From: Patiria miniata
Taxonomy: Eukaryota; Echinodermata; Asteroidea; Valvatida; Asterinidae
Reading direction: 5' to 3'
Length of the DNA stretch: 64,000 nucleotides
Assembly: GCF_015706575.1 (NCBI RefSeq)
Contig: NW_024037072.1
Location: forward strand, 2,299,001-2,363,000
The notes beneath the pieces were generated by a model. The model was given only the letters and a program-made list of their open reading frames with translations, searched no databases and was not told the DNA's origin. Each line of letters opens with the position of its first letter. The stretch's first letter is position 1. Position numbers and translations under genes: made by a program. Of this stretch, positions 14,201 through 27,183 are shown piece after piece.

Positions 14201-17200
14201 CTAGTCACAGCTGTGGGTGAAAAGGACAAAATTGCTGCTCCTTCTTTTTTTTGTTTTCTTCTTCAAAACACGCTGTGACATAAATCCAAGATGGCGGGTC
14301 CGACCCCGGCCATTCCCGGTCATTTTCTCGGCATTAGTGGCGGGGAGTCTTGTATGTATAATGCATGATGGTCGGCGTGAGAGGCGCGAATGACGCAGGG
14401 GGCCGGGGAGAAAGCTATGGTCACGATGCTGCTTTCCGCCCGACCTGGTACTGGTCTGGCCTTGCAAACGAAAACCTAGTGAATATTTCATAAACCAAAA
14501 GTAAATCTATCGTCCATGACTAATTGTTTTATTTTCTACTTTTAGAAGAACACAGTTCCCTCTGCTGTGACAGCCATAAACATGGCAACTGATTATTGTA
14601 ATCTATTGATATTTTTGAAAACGAAAAACGACAAGAGGATTTAGGATGATTTGTAGGTTAGAGGTCGTGATAAGAGAGTTATTTGTTCCAGCTCATTAAG
14701 AGAGCCTCAACTTTATAAAGTTGTATCTCCACATTGAACCGTTCTCAGCTCAAGCTAATGCACATGCGTTATAGTTGTCCTCGGAAGTTTCTGGGTAGCG
14801 CTGCCGAAATTCCCAAGACTGGAACTGATTCATCTTGTTGATGCTAGCGTTGTCTTCCGTCGAGGTGGCTTCACTGCGCAGGTCAGGGACCGGCTGTTAT
14901 AAAGGAGCAAAAACAAATCCACTCTCGGACTAAGACTACACGAGGAGTAGGGTTGGCACTCCACCACGTTTGCTCAAGCGACATTCTTACCGTACATAGG
15001 TCATTAACAACACGTCTACGGGGAGCACTCCGACTCGCTTACTAGGCTTACACTGATCCAATTTCAACATTATTGGTTCTCCTCCGGGACTGACTATGTA
15101 CTTGAACCAATTCGCCTTCGATTTACTCAGTGTCTCTTTGGGCAAGAGGCAGGGAGATTTCTTGAACATGGCACGAAGCAAGGGGCTACACGACGGAGAT
15201 TGTCCAATCTTTTCGAAATCCAGAAAAGATTATTATCTCTGCTGGCACCCTCAAGAAATTGATTTCGCTTGAAGTGATGTCCCCAAACGCCCCACTCAAT
15301 ATTTTCGCCCAGTATTTCGTTATCAACAAACGAAAGAATGGGCCACTTTATGGCAATGTCATGGGGGTATATGCTCATGGCGAAGGAAGCGGGCAAATTT
15401 ATGATGTGTGCAAGAACTGTTTGGAAGGGTTATTTTATTTATAACGTCAACGTGTTGTTGATTATCAACCGTGTTGCCGTTAATTTCCTGAAGGACTCTC
15501 TTGTTTATACAAGACTCGAGCGCCATTTTGTATAGACAGCCTAAATTACATCCGTGATTGGCAACAAATTTCGCTGACAACGGTACTATATGTACGTCTC
15601 TTTTAATTTAGAGAGGTATTTGTCAGGTTTTCTAAGGTATTTTTGCAGTAGTTCCACTAACTATAGTTGATGGCATTTAAAAACTTTGAATTGCTCTGTT
15701 TTGAAATCACGGACGCCCATAGTTTGTCAACACCCGTGTAGTTCACAGTAAAACTGCTGCTTGTTTATTTTGATTACAATGTGCCTCAGTTTGTCTATAA
15801 CGTTGTGCATTTGGTCAGGAACCAGGAACAAGAGGCCACATTTCTCAGTAACACGACCAGACACTAGCAATATATTGTTTTAAGATTTGAATGAAAAAAA
15901 ATAGTATCACTATTTCTTTTTTAAAATCTTGCTACCCAGAGACTGTGCTAGTTTCAGAGACCGTGATGCTAGTTTTTATTGAACAATCATTTTAGAAAAC
16001 CCCACACACTATTGCATATTAATTATCAATACACAACTCTTTTGAGCAGAACCCTGAAGAGAGATGATATATATATAATTAGACCTGAAATGTAAAAAAA
16101 AAAAAAAAAAAAAAAAAATTGTCGCACCACCACTACCGAATAGAAAGGCTCACGCGTGTAATACGTGCATTATTAAGATTATGACAATCCGATGGAGAAA
16201 AAAAACCCAGTATGTCAATAAATAGACACACGATTCTCCTCTGGCTAATTTGGAGAATCACACAGGCATGGAAATTATACCAAAGACTGGTCACTTGTCA
16301 CGAGTGTCTGCTATAATTTTCCAGGTCAAAATCTGCGTCCATCATTCTCATTGCGTTGGTCCCCTTTCCGCAGTACGTGCCAGTGCTTATCAACGGCTCC
16401 AATTTTACCAACTGAATATGATTATTAAGCCCAGCATAATTACGAGGCCGGCCGTATTGAATTGAGGGGATGGTCTTCAATTCAACGGTGCCATCACAGA
16501 ATAATGTCAGGAAAATTCGTACATTCGATGAAAATTGTATATTGTTTACGTAGGTGACTTTTTCGTGATTGAACATGTATTATTTTTGTAATAATAGTTC
16601 TCGCAATGATTCGGCAGATCGGCATGAATTATGTCCCATAACTATTTGAAAGCGTCAAACTTGCATGCTGTAAACATTAATTTTGACTCAGAAAAATTGT
16701 GTCGAATTTGAAGGAAACTGTAGAAATTATTTCGAAAAGACCGTTTTTTTTGCCAGAAATAGTAACAAGATGGCAAAGTGTACTAAAAACATGACATTTC
16801 GATGGGGCACATCGTCACCCCATCTAGAGATGATAAGCGGTTAATTTGTAGTTACAAAACCATGTTTACGGGTTGAGTTCTGCAGCCTACGAACAATGTA
16901 CACTCAGTCCTTAATGCATCAAATGAAGGTTTTAAAAAGTTTCTACAAATATACATTTTGGAGAAAAAAAATAAGTCTGTCTACTTCTTAAATACTGAAG
17001 AGGTAGTGCGCCCTCATCCTCAATGATTTTGCTCATCGATCCGTTTCCCCAAGTACATTCCGTCAACGCATTTTAGATCCGCAATTTTATGGAAAAGTTA
17101 ACATTTACTGTTGCTACTTTAATGGACCTTTGCAACAAATGTAACTACACTGACTTTCTTTCTTGTGGGATTATAGCCGAATCAAAGTTTCTTGCGATGT

Positions 17201-17463
17201 CCCCATTTTACTTGAGAAAATGAGCGAATATCGTCCGAAAGTAATTTCCAATAACTTGCGATTGGTGACATTGTCCCCCGGCCGCATTGGGTCAGATTTG
17301 AACACAAACAACCCGACTCGTAGTTGACCTGATATATACCTTTCAGGGTCAACATATCACCACTTCGCGTCAACATAACGCTTCTCTGGAACATATTCCT
17401 TGTCATTTAAACCCCAAAACCTTGTCAAAAGTGTCATTTTTACCAATAAAAGTATCACCTTTA
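11226..17463. other. No supportable gene
   Basis: GC-richer patches at about 11550-11850, 12450-12900, 13620-13880 and 14270-14480 look like unique sequence and might be regulatory. I find no domain or exon chain in either strand. Short frames overlap on both strands as expected by chance. Confidence 0.5.
16094..16118. repeat. Poly-A run of 25
   Basis: A pure A25 tract follows GACCTGAAATGT. It could be a retroposed tail, but no element is recognisable before it. Confidence 0.8.
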
Positions 17464-17840
17464 GGCCAAAAAAAAAAATATTCGGTCTCTGGTCAGACCA
17501 AAGTTCCGGAATTGACGCGGCCACGCGGCTTTTTTTTTTTTTTCCTTTTTTTTTTTTTTCTTCAGCGTGGATTGTACAGACAAGGTGGGTACTATTTTGC
17601 TTTTTTGGTGTCCTCATGTACATTGATGGCCTCCATAATTTGCCTTGGTGCTTTCGATCATTTGCCTTGGTGCAATTTTCCATTCCTTGGTGCTCTTTGG
17701 TAAAAAAAAATTGAGGAGGTGCGGAAATACAGGGCGCTGTTGGAGCTACCGCGGAACATTTTGGAAAAAAAAAAGATCGACGCGCATGCTTAAAATCGAC
17801 GCGCGCGCTGACCAGAGACCGACTTAATTTTTTTTTGGCC
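17464..17840. mobile_element. MITE with TTA target duplication, 377 bp
   Basis: The ends are GGCCAAAAAAAAA and TTTTTTTTTGGCC, with an internal inverted pair GGTCTCTGGTCAG / CTGACCAGAGACC. TTA flanks both sides (17461-17463 and 17841-17843). This fits a Harbinger-type non-autonomous element. The interior has poly-T runs and GCGCGC-rich pieces and no real gene. Confidence 0.72.
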
Positions 17841-17843
17841 TTA

Positions 17844-19850
17844 TTCTTAAATTTTTTTTTTTTAGGTCAAATGACTTGGATGCCATGTCAAATCCGACCC
17901 AGGACTTAAGAGCGTGCACACACGGTAACATAAAAGTGGAACCACTGTTTAAAGAAAACCAAAATCTGAACTCTCGACATGAAGTACGAAAAGGCTTTGT
18001 CGAATTTCAAATAAGCCATTTGCGAGTGACCCATACCCTTTGGAATTTAAATTTGAAGAACATCTGGTACACTGAATTGCTCAGAATGCCTGGCACATTT
18101 TAACTTTGAATTCTCTAGATCAAAGACACTGTTGCTAATCACATGATTCGAAGCAAGCTCTTGCATAGTTACGGAAGAGACGCTCAGCACCAATGCGAAC
18201 GGCACAAGGCACCAGACCATGCCGGAGCTGGGGTTGCTAGCATAAGGCTTGCCCCGAATGATAGTAGCAGTCTCGTTGGGAGAATGCAAAGTGAAAACGT
18301 GCGAATCATTGGATTAAGTCAGCATTATGCTCTCGACGTCTAGCCACTGTATGACATTTAGGACCTTTCGTTTTTAACATACAAAAGAACACTGACGTCC
18401 TCAGTTTAAACTCTCAATTGAAAATTGGCTATTATAGGTTAAAATACCCGAGCTGTCATATTTTGCACTTACCACTCGCTAGATAAGGAGCCAGGGCGGA
18501 ACCTCGCTTGGATGTAAGATGTGACCGTACAGCGTCTTAGGTGATTATTCCAAATGGTCAATTATCTGAAAGTAGAAGGAGATGCCAATATGTAAAATTA
18601 AGATGAAAAAGGCATCGTGTACTTGGGTTTAATAGCTCATTAAGTAACACAAAAACGCAGAAGTCATTTTAATACTTCAATCTTACAAGAAATTGCGGTA
18701 TGCGACCTCCTTGCATCGACATTATTTTTGCTAAGGAGCCGAAGATTTGAAGCCCATGGTATAGTCAACATCAACGACTTTCTACTTCAGTATTCTAGTG
18801 ACAGTGTGAAGCAGCAGCTTTCAGTTTAAGAATTCTGGCACTTTCAGGAAGCAAACAGCAAGGATTTCTACATAACCCTTTGATGGTTAAGTTTTGTTTG
18901 TCTGTATACGTCCTCTACTAGTCTAAGTATCATCTGTTCAGCGAGCTTCGAAACAACCTCTGATATCCCTTTATAATGCAAATGCTATGTAAATATGCGT
19001 GCAAGTCAATCGGTCAGCTTTTAAGTGACCTTGGAAATTGTGACGCAAACTCGGATACAAAGTGCCCAAAGCTGTTGATTAGTCAATAGCTGTCAGATCA
19101 CCCAACTGCATCATTCACCAAACTCCGGCCTTTCCGGAGCGAATGTCTGAAAGTTTGTCATCTCGAGCTGTTAGTTTTGAACTCGGATTTTAGCGCTGAG
19201 AGTGGCACAAAAGACTGCAATTTTTGCGATGTTGTAAAAGACAAGCGAGACACACATTTTTCTTGAGCTCCCTTCTAGTTATGGGAATTATCAACTGCAT
19301 TGGTAGGTAATTCTGGCGATTGCACGCCATGATTTTATTAATTATAATCATCGGTTTCCCGAAGGCACGATAACGGACGTTCGCTACTTGGGTGGTCCAA
19401 ATCTGAAGATGGGGGGGGGGGGGGATTGCATAAATTAATCGTCGAATATGCATTGAATGATATACGGTTGCTTGGCTATTCATATGCCGGGTTTCGCCAA
19501 TATGGGGAGGGGCGAAGAGGTCCCAAGCTTCTCAGTAGACGCCATATTTGCAAGTGTTCAAGGTCTTACTATTAAGCAATAGCCAATAGTGAGGCGCGTG
19601 TAGCGGATATCGTAGTTTATGTTTTTGCCCAGTTATTTTTTTTTGCACAGGACTTAACATTATTATTGCGACCAATATAACGTGAATGCAATTTGCCCAA
19701 AAGTATATATGGGCAATGGAATGTATTAAGTTTGGGTACATGGACGGGCAGCGGAGTGCCACTTCAGTGATATGGCTGCAAACTGTGGTCGTTTGATAAT
19801 GATAAGACGGGATGACTCTCCACATCGTAAAATCTTAAGTCAATATACAG
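17844..19850. other. No supportable gene
   Basis: A minus-strand frame at 18220 begins MVWCLVPFALVLSVSS before a GTAACT donor-like site and resembles a signal peptide. Nothing connects to it. A G14 run lies near 19411. Confidence 0.45.
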
Positions 19851-20010
19851 ATTAATAGGGGTATCAGTTTAGCGTGGCTGTGACCTGGTTCGAATCCGGC
19901 CAAAACAAGGATTAGGTTGTCAGTCACTACATGATAACGTGAGTTTTCCCAGGAATTCTTTTCGGGGTTTTCCTCCCACCACTGAAACTCTAATTTACTT
20001 CCTCCTCTAA
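19851..20010 (+). mobile_element. SINE with tRNA-like head and GTTTTCC..CCTCCCAC central domain
   Basis: A perfect B box (GGTTCGAATCC at about 19889) is followed by GTGAGTTTTCCCAGG and then CGGGGTTTTCCTCCCACC. The latter resembles the TTTTCTCCGGG..TTTCCTCCCAC central motif shared by several animal SINE families. The A box region is degenerate. This is a family-level inference from memory of the motif. Confidence 0.5.
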
Positions 20011-20848
20011 GTTCTATACCAAGGGATCCCACTGACATAAACAAGTCGAAAGATTTTCGTGGGCTATTCCGGTCAATTGCCGAATAATAATTATAAATAG
20101 TTAAACGTGACAATCTGCCGTGCGTTTAAGGCGGATGCTTAGGAATTCCGCATGCAGACTTGTCCCGGAGCTGTGTAGAGCGGATACTGCACCACCAGTG
20201 GTATAACTGCGTCTGGGACACGTGCGCTCCGGTCCAATAGCGTATACCGAAGTGTCTCTAAATGCATCCCGAGGGAGTCTGGGTCAGGTCACACAGCAAC
20301 ATGGGTAGACGAATATTGCCGCAGGCGGTAGAATGTTGACCAACTCCCGGGTACTTGCTGACGAGAAAAAGCGATAAGTCTATTGACATTCACGCCATGC
20401 CGTACCTTTTTGCAGCACGGTGACAGCTATACGGCCCGGAGATGTCACGCCAGGCCATTCCGGAATCTAAACCAGCCAAACGTTAACTGGAAACCATGAA
20501 CTATGCTCTGACGAATGCTACACGGCACTGAAAAAACATTGGCTGGTCAAGACTTGGGTAAAGGATGTTGAACAGTTCTGGATGGATTGTTACGTACACG
20601 TGTCACGTCACCTTACTTGCCTTTTTATTGAACTCTGCCGATGATCCATTGAAAGACTCCGTGCAGAATCAATATGGCCACATGGCGCTCAACGTACATT
20701 AGTTCATGTTCGCGTATTGGGCAAAGTGCGGCCGGCTAATTTTCTACTGAGCATGCAGGAAATCGTTGCGTCCCGGGTGAACGCACCCTGAGCACAGATG
20801 CAAAGGCAAAACCCCCGTACAATCATATAAATGCTTCAGAGTAAAACA

Positions 20849-21348
20849 TTCGCTCGTACCCCCGCCCTGCAAACAGGACGCTGGGATACTCTGATGAGCT
20901 TCACAGAATCTTGTGAAGGAAGTGGCCTATGACCTATGTATAAAGCATCTGGCTGCAGCTGTTCAAGACCGCAGTTAGACAATGTGCGCAAATGCTATCC
21001 GAAAACTCCCCATAGAAATTCACACGTTCCATACCGGATGTGATTTCTGCTTCATTGCGGACCATGTGGACACAATTTTGAGCGTCGGATAATGCAATCC
21101 GACCGTTCGTGATTCGAAACGGAGCTTGAGCAAGTGACGGGAATTGTAAATTTACAACACAGATAAGTTTTACAGAATTTCCTACATTATTACGCTTTTC
21201 AACGAATAAAAAACATCTCTAAACTGGAATAAAAGAGTCATGAACCATGACCGTGATGACGCGCAGGTCACAGGTCATGCAAAATCCAACCAATCAGAGC
21301 GTAAATTCATCAGAGTATCCCAGCGTCCTGTTTGGGGGTACGAGCGAA
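20849..21348. repeat. Spaced inverted repeat of about 42-48 bp
   Basis: TTCGCTCGTACCCCC and then AAACAGGACGCTGGGATACT at 20849-20896 recur as the reverse complement at 21307-21348. The left copy has a 7-base insertion (GCCCTGC). The 410-bp spacer shows no gene. It could be element ends or two copies of a small repeat. Confidence 0.65.
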
Positions 21349-21824
21349 AGTAAAGCATGGCTTCCTTCGCGCAAGGCATGGTGGTAAACATCGTGCGTGC
21401 AGCAAGATCGTCTCCATGGGAACGAGGTTGAATATTTTTAACCGCTTAGGGCATAGTTCTTCAAGGAGCTCATATGTCAGTAGCAGCTGAACGAAACTAC
21501 AAACTACAGAGTGTAAACGAAACCCGGCGGCTGGAGTGAAAAACGTCTCCTTGACACACGATCCTGAACAAAGACGAACCCGTATCCTCATCCGACAATC
21601 AATGATTTCCCTCGGGGCCCTCGGCGCCTCTATCGTGGAACTTTCGGTTTACATAACAGCATTATCGAGTAGTAGGCGGTACCCCATCTCAGCAAAGGTG
21701 AAACATACACGTTTAAGAAAACTACCCTATCAACATACTCTATATCCAAATTATCAATGCCCTATATTATAATATACCATTTTTGTATATCAAGGTAAAC
21801 AACGGTTTGGAGAATGCATAAACC

Positions 21825-21878
21825 ACATCATCCACAAAGAAAACATCATCCACAAAGAAAACATCATCCGCAAAGAAA
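21825..21878. repeat. Three 18-bp tandem units
   Basis: ACATCATCCACAAAGAAA occurs three times in a row, the last copy with one A-to-G change. Confidence 0.85.
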
Positions 21879-21982
21879 CGCTAAAGCCTTGTGATGTCGG
21901 ACTGACGCTTGATCCATCCAGTGAAACACAAGACAAGAAAGATGTGAGGAAACACTGCAGTAAAAAAAAACTGTGGTCTGTT

Positions 21983-22221
21983 CTATCTAAATTCTAAAGA
22001 GTGAAAATTCACTCCATTCGAGTAAAGATTCACTCCCACAGTCAGAAACTAGGGACTAGACGTTTTAGAGTGAAATTTCTTCAATCGTAAAGATCGAAGT
22101 TTCACTCGAGCTTCGACTGAAGTGGTTCATTTTTCAGACAATGTCAATCGAAAATGAGAGTGATTTTGACTCTAAATTTAAAAAGTCTAGTCCCTAATTT
22201 CACTCTTTGGAATTTAGAGAG
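21983..22221. mobile_element. Foldback MITE with nested inverted repeats
   Basis: The outer arms are TCTAAATTC.AAAGAGTGAAA and its complement. The inner arms are AGGGACTAGAC and GTCTAGTCCCT. AGTGAAA/TTCACTC units recur throughout. It is about 239 bp and noncoding. The flanking duplication is not clear. Confidence 0.65.
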
Positions 22222-24260
22222 TTATTTGAAGTCTTTAGTTGCTATCCAGGGGCGAATCTACCTTACAGGAAAAGGGGGAGGGGTGATATGAAGGGGGGTT
22301 GGGTGAAGGCGTGCCGAAGGAAAGCCGGGGGGGGGGGTCCGGGGCATGCCTCCTAAAATTGTTAAAATCTACGATGCTTACTCTTGCATAGAACTGTTAT
22401 GCGTATCAGCCATCTTAGCCTTTGTTTTATACTGGGACATTCTTGAGCGATTTGTTGTGTGTGCATTCATTGTTACTGAATTATAATAACAAAAGATGCC
22501 TATATTAATTGTAGGCTGTACATCATTTAAATGTACTATATTCCATCCACCTTATTTCTTGTTTCTCTGATATGGGAACATACATTTTTTTAATCTGCAT
22601 TTGCTAATACCTCATTTCCTATAAGTAATTTGCACTCACGTCTGATCTACGTGCCAAGTCATATGTCACCGCAGCCATGCGCGGCGCTCACATGGTGGAA
22701 ATTATTAAAGGTAAAAAGATCCCTCCGCCAGTGGTAGGCATAGTTTGTACCAAACTGCACGCAGTCCGTCGCTTTATAACCTGGTATATCTCGCCCGGAA
22801 ATTGTATCTTATTATCAACTTTTTCGTCTGGGAGCTCACAAGATGGCTGCACTGACAAAAGGAGAGTTCTTTGCCCCAAGGGGGAGTTAGTGTCTGGAGA
22901 AAAACAAAAGGTCCTCACATCTTATGATCATAATAGAGAAAAAATATGCCAATGATCTAAGACAGAATAAGCGAAAATATATGGACGACAAACTCTCAGT
23001 CTCAATACAGTACTCGCTGCTTCCTCAACTAAGTGGAGTTATTAAATATGCACGACTACCAAATGACTATAATAAGACATGGCAAACAATTCTTAGAAGG
23101 AAATGTCCTCAAACAGCATCCAGAATTGTCCGAGGACTGACAATAATATTAAAAAGTAATGGCATATATATAAGCTTTCCTTCTAAACCATATCATTTTG
23201 ACATTCGGTGATTCTTGTACTTGCTAATTGGTGTCACCCGTGCGTACTTGCCTTGTAACCTCAATGGGATGTAAGCTTTAGCCGGTGACACTGCGCCGGC
23301 CTCGAAAGATTTATGGACAAGCACAAACACAAACCTTGCGGTTCAAAATTAATGAGTATTTCCCCAAACTCACCCGGACAAAGTCAGAGGCATTTTAAGA
23401 GGTATACTACTTTGGTAGAAGTTGCTGAGTGTAGCAGTACCAGCCTATGTGCCTCCGTAACCGAACCTCAACCAAGTGATATACCTGAGAGAGCAATCAG
23501 CATTGATTAAAGCCTTCTCAATGACATACCAATCGTTAGATCCAAGCCAGAAGGTATGCAATCACACGGGAGACCAATATCTATGACCTTTTGAAATGCA
23601 AACAGCACCAGAACATCTGAGCTGCATCCAGGCGTCTGTCTACAATCCGTTAATTGAAAGTAAGAACATGGCTATCTCTCAACATTTCTGCCTTAATAAT
23701 TGTGCCGTCCCCACTCTTTCCTAATAAGCAAACCAGTCCCGTGTTGTTGATGTTGTTGTTGTTGGGGGGGGGGGGGGTCGAGAAACTGAAAGCTACGTCC
23801 ATTGTCGTGACATTTTGAAAACCTATGATTCCGCTGGGCACGAATTATATTAGGCTTAATGTCAATGCTCATATTACAGATGGCATTGGTATACTGAACC
23901 AGGCATATTAGTGCAACTTTTGGCAATAACATGGAAATTAAATCTATGTAAAATCACAAAATTTTCATCAAATGAACATTCCACCCAATCTTTCACTTCA
24001 AGATAATAAAAATAATAAAAATAACCATTTTTCTGTTCTGCTCATCCTCGACGGGTGTATTGCAAGCACTAGGCCTACACGTATTGTAAACAAACCCGGC
24101 AACTAGCAACGTGGTAGACACCGTGAAAACCTTTACTTCAATTCTGTTGAAATAATCTATTATGAACATCCAAAACGCCCATGCTTTAGATTTTTATAAG
24201 TGTAAACGTAGTCTGAGGATAGGGCATTCACGCGTGTCCAGTCACGGTCGAACAGCTTTG
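22222..24260. other. No gene; one stray hAT-like end
   Basis: CCAGGGGCGAATCTACC at 22247 followed by G-rich sequence resembles a hAT-type terminus, but no partner end was found. G runs occur at about 22327 and 23765. Confidence 0.45.
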
Positions 24261-24460
24261 ACGTCATTTCGATCAGAATTGTGGACTAAGCTATTGATTG
24301 GTCAATTTGGATGCCTTTTTTTGTAATACAACAAGGGTACCGAAGACAAAATCTCGAGGTCAATTGAAGACGCAGTCTTGCTTTGCATAACAGCAGTCGC
24401 CGAATCTGCTCGCGTATCATAAACCCTTGCCGTGCAAGGGATTATATTCTATAGACTAAA
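24261..24460 (-). repeat. Dispersed repeat, copy A (minus orientation)
   Basis: The reverse complement of 53512-53708 occurs here with moderate divergence and small indels. The head holds a short CCCTTGC/GCAAGGG hairpin. No coding potential is shared by the two copies. Confidence 0.75.
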
Positions 24461-25841
24461 GTAAAGGTTGTTGGCTAAAAAATGAGGCAAGTCGAAGGCG
24501 TGGCTAACTTAACCCCTCCCCTGATTCTGGTACTTAGAAAACGCAAATGACGTACTGTGGGACAATCGTGCATTCACACACCGACGAATGTTAATCCTCT
24601 TACCCAGTCAGCGGAATCTACCACCAACCCTAGTATATTCGAGCAACAAGCCTATTTATTCAGCGAAAATAGAGATGAACGAACAAATCTGCCGCAGCCG
24701 TCGGCGATTCCGAGTGGCAAAAGGAAACAGAAAGTGACGGAGGAAATGAAATGACACACTCTCCCTCTGATAAGGGGAGATGCCCAAAAGCTACCGTGCA
24801 TCACTCGAGAAAGAAAATAAAATGAGACTTGGGGGAAAAAAATCCAGACTTAAGTCGACCTTACGTAGGGGGGTCATGGACGGCCGCCGGGCATAGGCCG
24901 CCTTTACAGGCATCGTCAGCCGAACTGAGGAATAAATAAATCGGCCCGAATGAAGAAAAACAAATTGACTAGTAAGACTGAGTGGCAGCACCATGGCAAA
25001 TGCAAATTTCTGAGAGAGGAATGAGACCGACCGGGGAAATGAAGAAAATGCGTTTGCATGAAGGATATACCGCTTGGAGCTACAATGATAAATGTTTAAT
25101 AACAACCTGCTGTGCGTGTGAAGAGGATGCGGGGATAACTAGAGAATTCGAGGCGATGCGAAAGGAGAATATCAGGGTTTGAAAAAAGGGGGAAATTGAT
25201 AGACTACACTGGTGGGAGACAACAAATGGGTTAGCCAGAAGAGTCGGAAAGACAACAATGAGAAATCACGACTACGAATCACGAATGACAAATGGATATT
25301 AATGCCTTTTCATCAAAAATCTGTAATGAACATCACAACATCATTGCTAACCAACAATGCAACTGATGCAATAAGACAATTTTTTTGGAATTGAGAGGTG
25401 GAAAACAAATGGACAGTTCGTGATAGTGGTTCAACCGACATTTACAAAAGAGTTCAGAGTTAGCAGTAGAGGTACAGTTAACGTCATGCTCTCATTATAT
25501 CTCCATCCAAGGTAGTTTTGAAGACCCCTGCGGCCTTGTTTATCTGAACAGGACATAGTTTTGCAAACAATTTGTAAGACACGGAAACCAAAAGGTTCTA
25601 TTTTTTACATGAAGCCGTATATGAACGCCTTGGGCGAAATATAAACCAGCCTTACTAATAGGGCTCCCTATAAACATTACGAAACTCTGCGATGAAAATA
25701 AAATGAAGTAAGAAAACAAGTTGGACAATGCTTTTCGTAACCGACAAAAGGTACTTTGAAATGCCGCTTGGCAAGTGTGAGCAATTGATAATTATACCAA
25801 CGATGGCAAAAAGGTTTAGCAATAACTTGCCATTTTCAAAG

Positions 25842-26015
25842 GTAACTCTCATTTTATAGAGTCTAGGATCCAGCCCGCTTCTGTCTTGTAAGCCTGTCTT
25901 TCCATGTATACGTTTTCAACATTTAAAAGTAACTCTCATTTTATAGAGTCTAGGATCCAGCCCGCTTCTGTCTTGTAAGCCTGTCTTTCCTTGTATACGT
26001 TTTCAACATTTAAAA
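25842..26015. repeat. Recent 87-bp tandem duplication
   Basis: Two head-to-tail copies of 87 bp begin GTAACTCTCATTTTATAGAG. They differ at one base that I can see (CCATG against CCTTG). Such identity indicates a very recent duplication. It is noncoding. Confidence 0.9.
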
Positions 26016-26944
26016 GTATGAACACCACGCGTGAACCAGCGAATATTCAGAGGCGGGAGCTCTTTCAAGAGAATGCGCTCATTTGGGCTCAAAAACGCGT
26101 TGACCGTACAACTTTATTCATGTGAAAGATCGTTAAGGATTACAATATATTGGTAAGACCCCAAATTTGCTGGTTTTTGCATAATCACTGCGAAGGAATA
26201 TCAGGGTAACAACTTATAGTCCTAAAAAAATCATGTCGTAAGTCCGGTTAAAAAGGTGCCCCAAACGTGTGCGCTAGGATTGCGATGTGCGCGTAAGTCT
26301 GTCTGATATCAAACAGCACATTGCCACTGATTTGATGTACATTTTATTCGGCACCAGTCTCATGTTGACATGTTTGCTACAGATTCGATTGCTTTGCTGG
26401 AAATATGTGTAGGTAAGACAAACTGGGTGTTTCGACATCATCTCTGTAATGGTAAGACATTGTGTGGATTGTATGTGACCAAGACCTTTGAAAACAAAAT
26501 AAAACACCGGCGATCTCCGAACAAAAGTGAACCATGAAGTGCCCTTGGCCTGTCCTGGTTCCAACTACCCGTGCTGTTTTTAAGCCTGTGCATGCAAGTC
26601 ATCCATTTCCGGCAAACACTCAGCATGCAGTATAGGTCAAAAATTATCCGTTTGATTGCTGACGAATTCCATTTCTATGATTACTGTGTCGTATCTTCAA
26701 AGAGCTTACAGAAAGGACGAAGACAAATCGTCAACGGACTTTGCCGGATCTAGGACCCGTTAATAGCTCAGGCCCAAATTCACACAAAACCGAACGGGAA
26801 ACGGACATTCTTTATAAAGGCACGTATGGTCATTTGCACCTAGTTACCCAGAAACGGAGCCGCGATTGAACGAGAAGACCCCGGTACTCGAAGTGAAGAT
26901 AGGACTGGTGCTACACATCCTGTGAAATTAGTCTGCCTGAAGTG

Positions 26945-27183
26945 GTATCATTCGAAAGAAAACAATTATTGAAGGTGGTTTCAGAAAGTGGCACCTCGGG
27001 CACAATTTTACGAGACCCCACAAATTCTGCATACGGTTTCTCTGTTTTCTCAAATGTATAAAATACTCACCAAAATTTACAAATTTAAGTGTTATGCACC
27101 CATCTTAAGATTTTGAGCAATTGTGCTGCTTCAAATAAAAAACCACCTCACCCCAAATGATCCGCTGTACCTTTAAATGATAC
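26945..27183. repeat. Weak MITE-like inverted repeat
   Basis: GTATCATTCGAAAG on the left faces CTTTAAATGATAC on the right. Inside these, GGTGGTTT faces AAACCACC in the same order. The arms are short and diverged, so this is tentative. Confidence 0.35.

Noticed and set aside
18173..18220. Signal-peptide-like minus-strand start MVWCLVPFALVLSVSS
   Set aside because: A hydrophobic run with a Met is common by chance, and no following exon was found.
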